From contig NZ_PZJQ01000004.1 of the NCBI RefSeq assembly GCF_003206065.1, forward strand, positions 717,168 through 781,167: a DNA stretch of 64,000 nt, read 5' to 3'. The position numbers and the translations under genes are program-made. The DNA is from Salinicola halimionae. Its GTDB lineage: Bacteria > Pseudomonadota > Gammaproteobacteria > Pseudomonadales > Halomonadaceae. Below are positions 8,547-15,546 of the stretch, one piece after another. Under the pieces are notes generated by a model. The model searched no databases and was not told the DNA's origin. It saw only the letters and a list, made by a program, of their open reading frames with translations. The stretch's first letter is position 1; each line of letters starts with the position of its first letter.

Positions 8547-9151
8547 GACAGGCACTCGTGCAGTGCGGCCAGGCTACGTTTGATCCAGGCCTTGACGGTG
8601 CCCAGGGGTCGGTCGAGACGGGTGGCGATTTCCTGATGACTGAAACCATCGACATAAGCGTGAAACAGGCAATTGCGCCGCTCCGGCGACAGCTGGCCGA
8701 GGCAACGATCCAGCTCTCCGTGGCCAAGCCAGTCGAAATGATCCTGAACATCCGTAGCCGCCTCCTGCGATCGTTCTGCCTCGAGCCGCTCGGCGGTGTC
8801 ATCATCGACGGTCACTTCACGATGGCGGGTTCTGACGTGGTTGAGGGCCTGATGACGCGCGACACTGAATATCCAGGTTTTTCCCGAGCCACGTCGGGCA
8901 TCGAAGGTATGGGCCTTGTTCCAGATATTGACGAAGGCATCGTGAATAATGTCTTCGGCGACACCGCGATCACCGACGATACGTAGCACCACCCCCAGCA
9001 GGCGTGCCCCCTCCTGAACGTAGAGTCGCTGTAGCGCCTGACGGTCGCCTCTGGCGCAGGCTTCCAGCGCGACGCTGTGGTCGAAGCCCGTATGGTCAGA
9101 CCCCGTGGGGCCGAAGCCTGCCTTGTTGAACGTTGCCGCGTCGTCTGTCAC
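8543..9151 (-). CDS. ECF sigma factor (partner of an RskA-type anti-sigma)
   Basis: 202-residue RNA polymerase sigma factor. Region 2 reads LYVQEGARLLGVVLRIVGDRGVAEDIIHDAFVNIW, region 2.4 continues into SGKTWIFSVARHQALNHVR, and region 4 is LSPERRNCLFHAYVDGFSHQEIATRL with LGTVKAWIKRSL. This is the SigK-like ECF type that pairs with RskA. A GTG at 9151 preceded by AAGGAAGG is chosen as start; the longer frame to 9370 would run through a 30-bp palindrome and lacks family similarity. It is coupled by ATGA to the anti-sigma gene. Confidence 0.9.
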   Translation of the reverse strand: MTDDAATFNKAGFGPTGSDHTGFDHSVALEACARGDRQALQRLYVQEGARLLGVVLRIVGDRGVAEDIIHDAFVNIWNKAHTFDARRGSGKTWIFSVARHQALNHVRTRHREVTVDDDTAERLEAERSQEAATDVQDHFDWLGHGELDRCLGQLSPERRNCLFHAYVDGFSHQEIATRLDRPLGTVKAWIKRSLAALHECLS

Positions 9152-9206
9152 ACGAACCTTCCTTGAAGCACATCCCCTCCAGGGACCCATGGACGTCATA
9201 CTACGC

Positions 9207-9236
9207 AACGCGGGCTCGCCATGGCGAGCCCGCGTT
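9207..9236. terminator. 30-bp palindrome between the DUF3455 and sigma genes
   Basis: AACGCGGGCTCGCC, then AT, then GGCGAGCCCGCGTT form a 14-bp perfect stem with almost no loop, 72 bases after the DUF3455 stop on the minus strand. There is no T-tract. It may partly terminate or process the transcript so that the exported protein is made in excess over the sigma factor. Confidence 0.5.
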
Positions 9237-9308
9237 GGTGTGTCGATCAACATTAACGTGATCGGCCGGTTTGCCAGCGCGTCGACTGGCTTTTCAAAAC
9301 AGGCTGCA

Positions 9309-9830
9309 TCAGCTGGCTTTCCAGAACAGGTAGTCGGCCTGATATTCGACAACTTCCTCGTCGCCTTCACTATCTGCGCTGCATGCCATGTCCGGCGCTA
9401 CACCGCCCTGGGTGTTCAGGCGTTGAACATAGGTCACGCCAGCCATGTGACCCTCACCGTCGGCGGGATTGGCTTCGACCAGTTGGAACGGGATGTTGCC
9501 TTCGCCGCCTGGCGCGGTGGCGAGCTGTGTGCCGGTGATCTTGGAGCCATCGCTGGACTCCCATGTGGCCGGCGGACCGTAGTAGCTGCCGACCTGATTG
9601 CCGTCAGCATCATTAAGCTTGGCATCCGGACCTTTGAATACCCAGGCGTAGTCACCTTCCTTGGCTTCACAGGCATAAGTGATTTCGCCGACACCTACCG
9701 TTTCCATGGCAACCATATTGCCGTCCGGCACCTTGACGTCCTTCGGCACCATATCGGCCAGCGCGCCCAGGCTGAAGGTCCCCAGAAGGGCAGTGGTCAA
9801 GGTAACGCTGGCTAGCTTAAGGGTTTTCAT
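9309..9830 (-). CDS. Exported DUF3455 protein
   Basis: 173-residue protein with a Sec signal peptide (MKTLKLASVTLTTALLGTFS, cleavage near GALA-DM). The mature part has the DUF3455 pattern: VPDGN, ITYACEAKEGDYAWVFKGPDA, SYYGPPATWESSDGSKI and AGVTYVQRLNTQGGVAP. The biochemical role of this family is not known. The ATG at 9830 has GGAGAG upstream; a longer frame to 9869 adds only residues before the signal peptide. It precedes an ECF sigma/anti-sigma pair on the same strand, so it could be a target or a sensor of that regulon. A small perfect hairpin occupies its 5' leader. Confidence 0.85.
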   Translation of the reverse strand: MKTLKLASVTLTTALLGTFSLGALADMVPKDVKVPDGNMVAMETVGVGEITYACEAKEGDYAWVFKGPDAKLNDADGNQVGSYYGPPATWESSDGSKITGTQLATAPGGEGNIPFQLVEANPADGEGHMAGVTYVQRLNTQGGVAPDMACSADSEGDEEVVEYQADYLFWKAS

Positions 9831-9855
9831 TGGCGTCTCTCCAAGCGTGAAAATA

Positions 9856-9878
9856 AGGCGAGACATCATGTCTCGCCT
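9856..9878. promoter_or_regulatory. Leader hairpin of the DUF3455 gene
   Basis: AGGCGAGACAT and ATGTCTCGCCT are perfect 11-bp arms around a single base, 26 bases upstream of the DUF3455 start. It could be an operator dyad or an mRNA 5' stem; position alone does not decide. Confidence 0.45.
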
Positions 9879-10012
9879 CAGGGATACACACGAGCAGAGC
9901 CATCGGATGCAACAGGTAGCGTCTTTTTGCAGTAGCCGTTACGGTTTGTGCTTCTGAAGCTGACATTCGCCGTTTGAGATTATTGACGCAGGCACGCGTG
10001 GGTTTATCCCAT

Positions 10013-10044
10013 AAATAAAAGAGCCCCGCGCTGTGGCGGGGCTC
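10013..10044 (-). terminator. Intrinsic terminator of htpX
   Basis: On the minus strand GAGCCCCGC / GCGGGGCTC forms a 9-bp stem with a short loop, followed by TTTTATTTA. It lies 38 bases after the htpX stop codon. Confidence 0.85.
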
Positions 10045-10081
10045 GGCGCGAGGCTCTCAGCCGAATCGTGAAGCCTTGGAA

Positions 10082-10981
10082 TCACTCCCGGTAGGCTGAC
10101 TCCTTCAGCGCCCGGATGCGGTCGTCGAGCGGCGGATGGCTGGCGAACAGTTTCTCCATGATCTTGCGCGTCTGCCCGGTGGTAATGGCGAACGCCGTCA
10201 GCGAGTCGGGCATCTGGTCTGGCAGGCCAGTTTCGGCTTTCAGCCTCGCGAGCGCGTTGATCATCGCCCCGCTACCCGCAAACTTGGCTCCGGCAGCGTC
10301 GGCGCGATACTCGCGGAAGCGAGAGAACCAGGCGACGATGATTGAGGCGACCAGACCGAATACGATCTCGGCAACGATCACCACCACGAAATAACCCATG
10401 AAACCGAGACCGCCGCCATTGTCGCGGCCGCGCAGGAAACTATCGACGAGCTGGGCGACCACGCGTGCGAAGAACATCACGAAGGTGTTGAGCACACCTT
10501 GGATCAAGGCCAGCGTGACCATATCACCATTGGCAACGTGGCCGATTTCGTGTGCCAGCACGGCACGGATTTCTTCCGGGCGCATCCGCTCGAGCAGTCC
10601 TTGAGAAACGGCGACCAGCGCATCGTTTTTATTCCAGCCGGTCGCAAAGGCGTTGGACTGCTGAGCCGGAAAGATCGCGACTTCCGGCATCTGGATATTC
10701 GCCTGCTTTGCCAGTTCTCGGACCGTGTCGAGTAACCATTGCTCGGTCGAATTGCTCGGTTGCTCGATCACCTTGGCCTTGGTGCTCATCTTGGCCATCC
10801 ATTTGGAGATGAACAGCGAGATCAGCGAGCCGGCCATGCCGAACACGAAACAGAAAATCAACAGGCTATTCATGTTCAGCCCGTTGGCGTTGAGATAAGG
10901 CTCCACGCCCAGAAGCCGCAGCGTGATACTGGCAACGAGCACCACCGCCAGGTTGGTCGCCAGGAACAGGATGATTCGCAT
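10082..10981 (-). CDS. htpX: Membrane zinc metalloprotease HtpX
   Basis: Inner-membrane M48 protease that degrades misfolded membrane proteins with FtsH. The 299 residues include two N-terminal membrane segments ([19 protein letters not shown] and [19 protein letters not shown]), the zinc-binding HEIGH at residues 144-148 followed by GDMVTL, two more membrane segments, and the downstream EYRADAAGA motif that supplies the third ligand. E. coli HtpX is 293 residues. The second of two adjacent ATG codons is taken as start by analogy with MRIILF. In E. coli it is CpxR and heat controlled; no such site was identified here. Confidence 0.95.
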   Translation of the reverse strand: MRIILFLATNLAVVLVASITLRLLGVEPYLNANGLNMNSLLIFCFVFGMAGSLISLFISKWMAKMSTKAKVIEQPSNSTEQWLLDTVRELAKQANIQMPEVAIFPAQQSNAFATGWNKNDALVAVSQGLLERMRPEEIRAVLAHEIGHVANGDMVTLALIQGVLNTFVMFFARVVAQLVDSFLRGRDNGGGLGFMGYFVVVIVAEIVFGLVASIIVAWFSRFREYRADAAGAKFAGSGAMINALARLKAETGLPDQMPDSLTAFAITTGQTRKIMEKLFASHPPLDDRIRALKESAYRE

Positions 10982-11127
10982 CATCGGTTTCTACCCTCAG
11001 TCATGGAAAGGCCAATTTCGTAAAAGATACGACCCTCGCATCGCGCGCTGGTCTCTTATTCGTCTGTTATTCGTTATCACCTGGTAATCAGGCGGTTATG
11101 AAGCGTTAGATACGACTTTCGCGAATA

Positions 11128-11172
11128 GGTTTCAAGAGGGCTGGTTTCGAGAGAGCAGGTTTCGAGAGGCTG
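11128..11172. repeat. Three tandem 15-bp repeats between alaA and htpX
   Basis: Units 11128-11142, 11143-11157 and 11158-11172 each begin GGTTTC(A/G)AGAG. They lie in the 218-base gap downstream of alaA and upstream of htpX, just before the alaA terminator, and are probably slippage products. Confidence 0.75.
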
Positions 11173-11173
11173 A

Positions 11174-11197
11174 ACGGCCGCGCCGAGGCGCGGCCGT
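11174..11197 (-). terminator. Hairpin downstream of alaA
   Basis: ACGGCCGCGC and GCGCGGCCGT form a perfect 10-bp stem with a CGAG loop, 6 bases beyond the alaA stop codon. There is no T-tract on the minus strand, so the strength is uncertain. Confidence 0.6.
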
Positions 11198-11202
11198 GAC
11201 AA

Positions 11203-12429
11203 TCATTGGCGATAGCGTGACAGGAAGCGGGCGAAGCGGTCGATAGCATCACCCAGTTGATCGGCCCACGGCAGCGTCACGATGCGGACATGATCGGGTG
11301 TCGGCCAGTTGAAGGCCGTGCCCTGGACCAGAAGAATGCGCTCCTGCAGCAGCAGATCGAGCACCATCTGCGCGTCGTCGTGAATCGGATAGACCTCCGG
11401 GTCGAGCCGTGGAAAGGCATAAAGCGCCCCCATTGGCTTGACGCAGGAAACGCCGGGGATCGCATTGAGCTTTTCATATACCACATTGCGTTGGGCCAGC
11501 AGGCGTCCACCCGGGAGGATCAGGTCATTGATCGACTGGTAGCCACCGAGCCCGGTCTGGATAGCATGCTGCGCCGGCACGTTGGCGCATAGTCGCATCG
11601 AGGCCAGCATGTTGAGCCCCTGGATGAAATCCTCGGCATTTTGCTTGCCCTGGCCGCCGGAAAGAATCATCCAGCCCGAGCGGAAGCCGGCGCAGCGATA
11701 GCTCTTGGACAGGCCGTTCATGGTCACGACCAGTTGATCGTCCGCTGCCAGCGCGCCGGTCGAGACGTGCTCGGTGCCGTCGTAGAGGATCTTGTCGTAG
11801 ATCTCGTCGGAGAACACGACCAGGCCGTGCTGGCGGGCGACCGTCAGGATTTCCTTGACCACCGCCGGCGGGTAGACCGCGCCAGTCGGGTTATTGGGGT
11901 TGATCAGCACGATCGCCCGGGTGCGCGCGGTGATCTTGTCGCGGATATCCGCAATGTCCGGTGACCAGTCGGCCGCCTCATCGCACAGGTAGTGGACGGG
12001 GTGGCCGCCGGAAAGGTTGGCGGCAGCCGTCCACAGCGGATAGTCCGGCGCCGGAATCAGCACCTCGTCGCCATCGTTAAGCAGTGCCTGCATCGCCATC
12101 ACGATCAGCTCGGAAACGCCGTTGCCGATGAACACGTCCTCAACGCCGACGCCGGGAATTCCCTTGCGCTGGCACTCTTGCATGATCGCCTTGCGCGCCG
12201 AATAGAGCCCCTTGGAGTCGCAGTAACCCTGTGCGGTCGGCAAGTTGCGCATCACGTCCTGAAGAATCTCTTCAGGCGCTTCGAAACCGAAGGGTGCAGG
12301 GTTGCCGATGTTCAGTTTGAGAATGCGATGGCCTTCATCCTCGAGCCGTTTGGCATGATCGAGGACGGGCCCGCGAATGTCGTAACAGACATTGTCGAGC
12401 TTATGCGATTTCCGAATGGGGCTGTTCAT
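11203..12429 (-). CDS. alaA: Alanine aminotransferase AlaA
   Basis: PLP-dependent class I transaminase that makes L-alanine from pyruvate and glutamate. The 408 residues align closely along their whole length with E. coli AlaA: KLDNVCYDIRGPVL, LKLNIGNPAPFGF, PTAQGYCDSKGLYSARKAIM, APDYPLWTAA, NPNNPTGAVY and SDEIYDKILYD. The Schiff-base Lys242 sits in NGLSKSYRCAGFR, and the C-terminus has LLQERILLVQGTAFNWP. The start is preceded by GGAA with 5-base spacing. Between this gene and rbgA upstream there is a structured leader with similarity to a TPP aptamer; the 3' stem strand of that structure abuts the ribosome binding site. Confidence 0.95.
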   Translation of the reverse strand: MNSPIRKSHKLDNVCYDIRGPVLDHAKRLEDEGHRILKLNIGNPAPFGFEAPEEILQDVMRNLPTAQGYCDSKGLYSARKAIMQECQRKGIPGVGVEDVFIGNGVSELIVMAMQALLNDGDEVLIPAPDYPLWTAAANLSGGHPVHYLCDEAADWSPDIADIRDKITARTRAIVLINPNNPTGAVYPPAVVKEILTVARQHGLVVFSDEIYDKILYDGTEHVSTGALAADDQLVVTMNGLSKSYRCAGFRSGWMILSGGQGKQNAEDFIQGLNMLASMRLCANVPAQHAIQTGLGGYQSINDLILPGGRLLAQRNVVYEKLNAIPGVSCVKPMGALYAFPRLDPEVYPIHDDAQMVLDLLLQERILLVQGTAFNWPTPDHVRIVTLPWADQLGDAIDRFARFLSRYRQ

Positions 12430-12438
12430 TGGGGTTCC

Positions 12439-12532
12439 GTATGCTGCACAGCCTAAAGAGTCAGGCGGGTGGATCAGGTTTAAGGGTCTCAGTACCTCTG
12501 CGGCGGGCTGCGTCGCCGAGGTCCCAGCATAC
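12439..12532 (-). promoter_or_regulatory. Structured alaA leader with TPP-riboswitch-like core
   Basis: On the minus strand the leader can fold as a closed three-way junction. P1 is GTATGCT (12532-12526) with AGCATAC (12445-12439). Arm A is GGG and ACCTC pairing with GAGGT and CCC. Between its strands sits ACTGAGA (CTGAGA at 12492-12487), which matches the invariant pyrimidine-binding CUGAGA of TPP aptamers. This is followed by CCCTTAAACCTGATC (12486-12472), close to the consensus CCCUUnGAACCUGAUC. A second arm GCCT/AGGC follows, and then CAGCATACGGAA (consensus CAGCGUAGGGAA). The P3 side arm is short and the usual UAAU loop is not seen, so it is a divergent member or a look-alike. It ends 9 bases before the start codon. 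Confidence 0.45.
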
Positions 12533-12597
12533 CGCCGCGTGGAAGCGGCGCAAGGGGCAGCAAAGACACAATTTTCAGGCCATCTGTATGGCGAGAA

Positions 12598-13542
12598 TCA
12601 GCTTTCGGATTCGTCGACTGTGTCCTCTGTCGGCTCGGGAATGTCCTCGGGCAGTTCCAGGCTTACCCTGCCCAGTTTGCCGTCACGCAACTCGTGCAGC
12701 AGCACTTCGGCGCCACGGTGCAGATTGATCACACCACCAGCCTTCAATCCGCCGCGCTTGCGTGCGATTTCGTTCATGATCGCGTGACCGTCGAAGCCGG
12801 CTTTGGCTTGAAAATCTACTAGCTTGGGTCCATCGGCATCGACGCTGTCGGTCTCCGTGGGCGCGACATAGATGGGGAGCTCGCCAAGCTTGTAGCGCTC
12901 GCGCAAGGCGTCGGGGTAACGCTTGGCCAGTTCGGCGGCACAGACGATGGCGACATCGACGTACTCGATCGCAGTGTCGCGAATCGCGCCGCTGGCCGCG
13001 AGCCGATAGGCGCTAGCCTGATTCTCGATCTTCGGCCACAGCACGCCTGGCGTATCGATCAGCGACACGCCACCGTCGATACGAATTCTCTGCTGGCGCT
13101 TGGTTACCGCCGGTTCGTTGCCGGTCTTGGCGATCGTGCGTCCGGCCAAGCCGTTGATCAGCGTCGATTTGCCCACGTTGGGAATGCCCATCACCATCAC
13201 GCGGACGTCGCGGTCGGCTCGGACCTGGCCTGCGAGTTCGTGACACAACGCGGAAATCGGCTTGAGTTCGCGGGCCTGAGTGGTGGTGACGGCAATGGCA
13301 CGGCTGTCAGGCTGCGCGTCGAAAAAATCGATCCACTTTTGCGTCGCTTCAGGGTCGGCCAGATCGGCGCGTGAGAGGATCTTCAGCACTGGCTTGTGCT
13401 CGGTGAGTTCGGCCAGCATCGGGTTGCCGCTGGAGTAGGGCAGGCGTGCGTCGAGAACCTCGATCACTACGTCGATTCCCGGGAGTGCCTGGGTAATCTC
13501 GCGCCGCGCCTTGTTCATGTGTCCGGGATACCAGCCGAGCAT
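12598..13542 (-). CDS. rbgA: Ribosome biogenesis GTPase RbgA/YlqF
   Basis: Circularly permuted GTPase of the YlqF/YawG family that assists late assembly of the 50S subunit. The 314 residues open with the family hallmark GWYPGHMNKARREI, then the permuted G4 (LSRAD near residue 57), the P-loop GIPNVGKST at 119-127, and the G3 element DTPGVLWPK. The C-terminal RNA-binding helical part follows, ending in an acidic tail. The start has AGGAG at 7-base spacing. It is upstream of alaA on the same strand with a 168-base gap that holds the alaA leader structure, so it may or may not be co-transcribed. Confidence 0.93.
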   Translation of the reverse strand: MLGWYPGHMNKARREITQALPGIDVVIEVLDARLPYSSGNPMLAELTEHKPVLKILSRADLADPEATQKWIDFFDAQPDSRAIAVTTTQARELKPISALCHELAGQVRADRDVRVMVMGIPNVGKSTLINGLAGRTIAKTGNEPAVTKRQQRIRIDGGVSLIDTPGVLWPKIENQASAYRLAASGAIRDTAIEYVDVAIVCAAELAKRYPDALRERYKLGELPIYVAPTETDSVDADGPKLVDFQAKAGFDGHAIMNEIARKRGGLKAGGVINLHRGAEVLLHELRDGKLGRVSLELPEDIPEPTEDTVDESES

Positions 13543-13759
13543 ATCTGTCTCCTGCCTATCTATGTACCTGCGTCGTGCTTATCGAGCGTTCCCGATGCAA
13601 AAGCGGGCAGCTATTCTACCAGCATGTTCGGGTGGTTTGCTGGAGGCCGCACGCGGGGTGCCGTCTGAGGTTTGCCGAGCGAAGGTGAGGGGTCGCCGAT
13701 ATCGGCGAGGGGCATAGCCGCAAAGAGGTGAGGTAATCGTCAGCCATGTTTATAAGCAA

Positions 13760-13790
13760 TAAACCCCGATCGAGCTTTCCGATCAGGGGT
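13760..13790 (-). terminator. Terminator of the 46-codon gene
   Basis: On the minus strand CCCCTGATCG pairs with CGATCGGGG (one bulge) around a GAAAGCT-type loop and is followed by TTTATTG. It lies 29 bases downstream of the stop of the small gene at 13819-13959, supporting that gene as a separate transcript end. Confidence 0.7.
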
Positions 13791-13818
13791 CATTGAAGCG
13801 GGGCAGCGTTAGAGCGGG

Positions 13819-13959
13819 TCAGTGTTTCGGCCCGCGGTCCGGTGTACTTTTCCGGTTCTGGTACTTCCCATGCAGATCCCGCGCCGTTCGCTTGGCTTTC
13901 TCCCGGTTTTCGGGTTTGCGTAGCCAGTTGGCGATGGCTCCGAATAGCAATTTCTTCAT
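13819..13959 (-). CDS. Small basic protein, 46 residues
   Basis: A complete short gene: ATG at 13959 preceded by GGGGGAA at 6-base spacing, stop at 13819, and a terminator shortly after. The product begins MKKLLFGAIANWLRKPENRE and ends STPDRGPKH. It has a short hydrophobic/aromatic N-terminal helix followed by a strongly basic helix (EKAKRTARDLHGKYQNRK), suggesting a membrane-surface or nucleic-acid/ribosome-associated peptide. I do not recognise a named family. It lies between msrB and rbgA on the same strand, with over 100 bases on either side. Confidence 0.7.
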   Translation of the reverse strand: MKKLLFGAIANWLRKPENREKAKRTARDLHGKYQNRKSTPDRGPKH

Positions 13960-14068
13960 ATCGATTCCCCCGATTGCGATCAGCTATCGACTATATGGGT
14001 GCGAATCACAAACGCGTCAACGCGTTCGCTGCCCGAGCCTTGTCACCTGGAGTCAGCGTCGGCACTGA

Positions 14069-14467
14069 TCATTCGCCGGCATGGAATGTCATCGCCACCG
14101 AGTTGATGCAATAACGTTGACCGGTGGTTTCCGCGGGGCCATCCGGAAAAACGTGTCCCAGATGCGCATCGCAGCGCCGACAGGTCACTTCTATGCGGCG
14201 CATGCCGTGACTGTCATCGTGATGCTCCTCGACCGATGCCGCCGCCAGAGGCCGGTCGAAGCTCGGCCAGCCGCAGTGCGCTTCGAACTTGTGCTCGTTC
14301 TCGAACAGCGGGGCGCCACAACAGACACAGTGGTAAATTCCCTGTACTGGCTCGACTTGGTAGTCGCCGGTGAACGGCCGCTCGGTGCCTTTCTCGCGAG
14401 TGACGTGGTACTGCTCGGGAGTCAGCTTTTCGCGCCATTCGGCTTCGGTCTTTTCTACCTTGCTCAT
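14069..14467 (-). CDS. msrB: Peptide-methionine (R)-S-oxide reductase MsrB
   Basis: Repairs oxidised methionine (R-sulfoxide) in proteins, using thioredoxin. The 132 residues carry the two structural zinc pairs CVCC (C47, C50) and CRRC (C96, C99), the HCGWPSF substrate motif and the catalytic cysteine at 120 in RYCINSVAM. Length matches the family. The start at 14467 ([20 protein letters not shown]) is chosen on family similarity and a GGAGACCC ribosome binding region. The frame stays open upstream through three 24-bp tandem repeats to 14575, which would add repeats of the octapeptide SSDKRCTV; that is probably untranslated leader. Confidence 0.95.
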   Translation of the reverse strand: MSKVEKTEAEWREKLTPEQYHVTREKGTERPFTGDYQVEPVQGIYHCVCCGAPLFENEHKFEAHCGWPSFDRPLAAASVEEHHDDSHGMRRIEVTCRRCDAHLGHVFPDGPAETTGQRYCINSVAMTFHAGE

Positions 14468-14516
14468 GTCGGGTCTCCTCGTCGCTTTGGCACTATTCAT
14501 TGCTCGATACCATTTA

Positions 14517-14588
14517 TCACTCGACACGGTGCATCGCTTATCACTCGACACGGTGCATCGCTTATCACTCGACACGGTGCATCGGTCT
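14517..14588. repeat. Three tandem 24-bp repeats upstream of msrB
   Basis: Units 14517-14540, 14541-14564 and 14565-14588; the first two are identical and the third differs only in its last bases. A more decayed fourth unit may precede msrB around 14498-14516. The period is a multiple of three and keeps the msrB frame open. There are no spacers, so this is not a CRISPR array. Confidence 0.9.
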
Positions 14589-14731
14589 ATGCCATGCCTG
14601 CATTACAGGTCATTTGGCGGCCGCTGACCAGCCCGGATTGAGCTGCGGTGAAAAACGGTTAAATCAATCGCTTGACACCTCAAAACGGCCTCAGTAACAT
14701 ACGCGCCACTTCGACGGAGCTGAGACATTGC

Positions 14732-14807
14732 GTCCCATTCGTCTAGTGGTCTAGGACACCGCCCTTTCACGGCGGTAACAGGGGTTCGAACCCCCTATGG
14801 GACGCCA
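14732..14807 (+). tRNA. tRNA-Glu (anticodon TTC)
   Basis: 76 bases with encoded CCA. Acceptor GTCCCAT/ATGGGAC, anticodon loop CCTTTCACG giving TTC, variable region GGTAAC and T-loop GGTTCGAACC are all intact. First of four tRNA genes in a Glu-Gly-Glu-Gly array; it is identical to the copy at 15014. Confidence 0.97.
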
Positions 14808-14841
14808 CTCGGTTTTGCGAAGTTTGTGTAAAAAGTACGGT

Positions 14842-14916
14842 GCGGGAATAGCTCAGTGGTAGAGCATCGCCTTGCCAAGGCGAGGGTCGGGAGTTCGAAT
14901 CTCCTTTCCCGCTCCA
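14842..14916 (+). tRNA. tRNA-Gly (anticodon GCC)
   Basis: 75 bases with encoded CCA. Acceptor GCGGGAA/TTTCCCGC, anticodon loop CTTGCCAAG (GCC) and GAGTTCGAATCTC T-arm are present. It follows tRNA-Glu by 34 bases, so both are likely one transcript. Identical to the copy at 15143. Confidence 0.97.
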
Positions 14917-14988
14917 ACATTTGGTAGCGTCAGATAGGTAGCATGGGTCGTGAGCCGGAACGCCGGTCCGACGGATGGCCGCCCCATC

Positions 14989-15007
14989 GATCTCCTTTCT
15001 TGCTCCA
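14989..15007 (+). pseudogene. 3' fragment of a tRNA-Gly
   Basis: GATCTCCTTTCTTGCTCCA reproduces the T-arm 3' strand, acceptor and CCA end of the neighbouring tRNA-Gly with one base missing and one substituted. It lies directly before the second tRNA-Glu, and no 5' portion is recognisable. It reads as a relic of duplication in the array. Confidence 0.6.
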
Positions 15008-15013
15008 ATATGC

Positions 15014-15089
15014 GTCCCATTCGTCTAGTGGTCTAGGACACCGCCCTTTCACGGCGGTAACAGGGGTTCGAACCCCCTATGGGACGCCA
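15014..15089 (+). tRNA. tRNA-Glu (anticodon TTC), second copy
   Basis: Same 76-base sequence as the gene at 14732, including encoded CCA and TTC anticodon. The spacer to the following tRNA-Gly is 53 bases, against 34 in the first pair, so the spacers have diverged while the genes have stayed identical. Confidence 0.97.
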
Positions 15090-15142
15090 CTTTCATGATC
15101 GCCAGGTCATGTCGTCGTCGCTAATAGCGTCGGCAGCGATAA

Positions 15143-15217
15143 GCGGGAATAGCTCAGTGGTAGAGCATCGCCTTGCCAAGGCGAGGGTCGGGAGTTCGAA
15201 TCTCCTTTCCCGCTCCA
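15143..15217 (+). tRNA. tRNA-Gly (anticodon GCC), second copy
   Basis: Identical to the tRNA at 14842, with encoded CCA. Last intact gene of the array; a short hairpin with a T-run follows at 15257-15276. Confidence 0.97.
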
Positions 15218-15546
15218 TATCGCGACACTCCAGAAATTCGGCTCCCCTCAGTCATGAAACAGTCAGTCTGTTTTTTGGCGATTCTCGCATCCGATTCGTC
15301 TGTCTCACTCGACCAATGGCTCGAAAAGTCGTTGTTACCATGGCGGTAACTGGGGCTCTAATCTCTTTGGGGCGCTACGCTCTTCGCTTTTCTTTTCGCC
15401 GCGTCCGGAGGTGTCAGCAGCCAGGTCGTGCAGCGCGGTCAATACCGAACCATCCATTCGTCTGCTAAAGATTGAACCTCATGGAATTGCCCCCATATTC
15501 AGGGCACTTCGTTTCACTTGATTCTCAAACATGACAGGAATCCCTG
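15218..15546. other. Gap between tRNA array and exporter operon, with tRNA-Glu-like relic
   Basis: No gene is supported here. AAACAG/CTGTTT with a following T-run (15257-15276) can end the tRNA transcript. From about 15288 to 15376 the sequence keeps patches of tRNA-Glu: ATTCGTCT at the D-arm position, GGCGGTAAC at the variable region, and a GGGGCTCTAA-type T-arm with a GGGGCGC end. This suggests a heavily decayed third tRNA-Glu. The alignment is short and gapped, so confidence is low. Confidence 0.35.

Noticed and set aside
14517-14588. Possible CRISPR-like repeats
   Set aside because: Units are directly adjacent with no spacers and no cas genes nearby; they are simple tandem repeats.
15079-15468. 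129-codon plus-strand frame across the second tRNA pair
   Set aside because: It reads through tRNA-Glu and tRNA-Gly sequences, has no ribosome binding site and gives a compositionally odd product.
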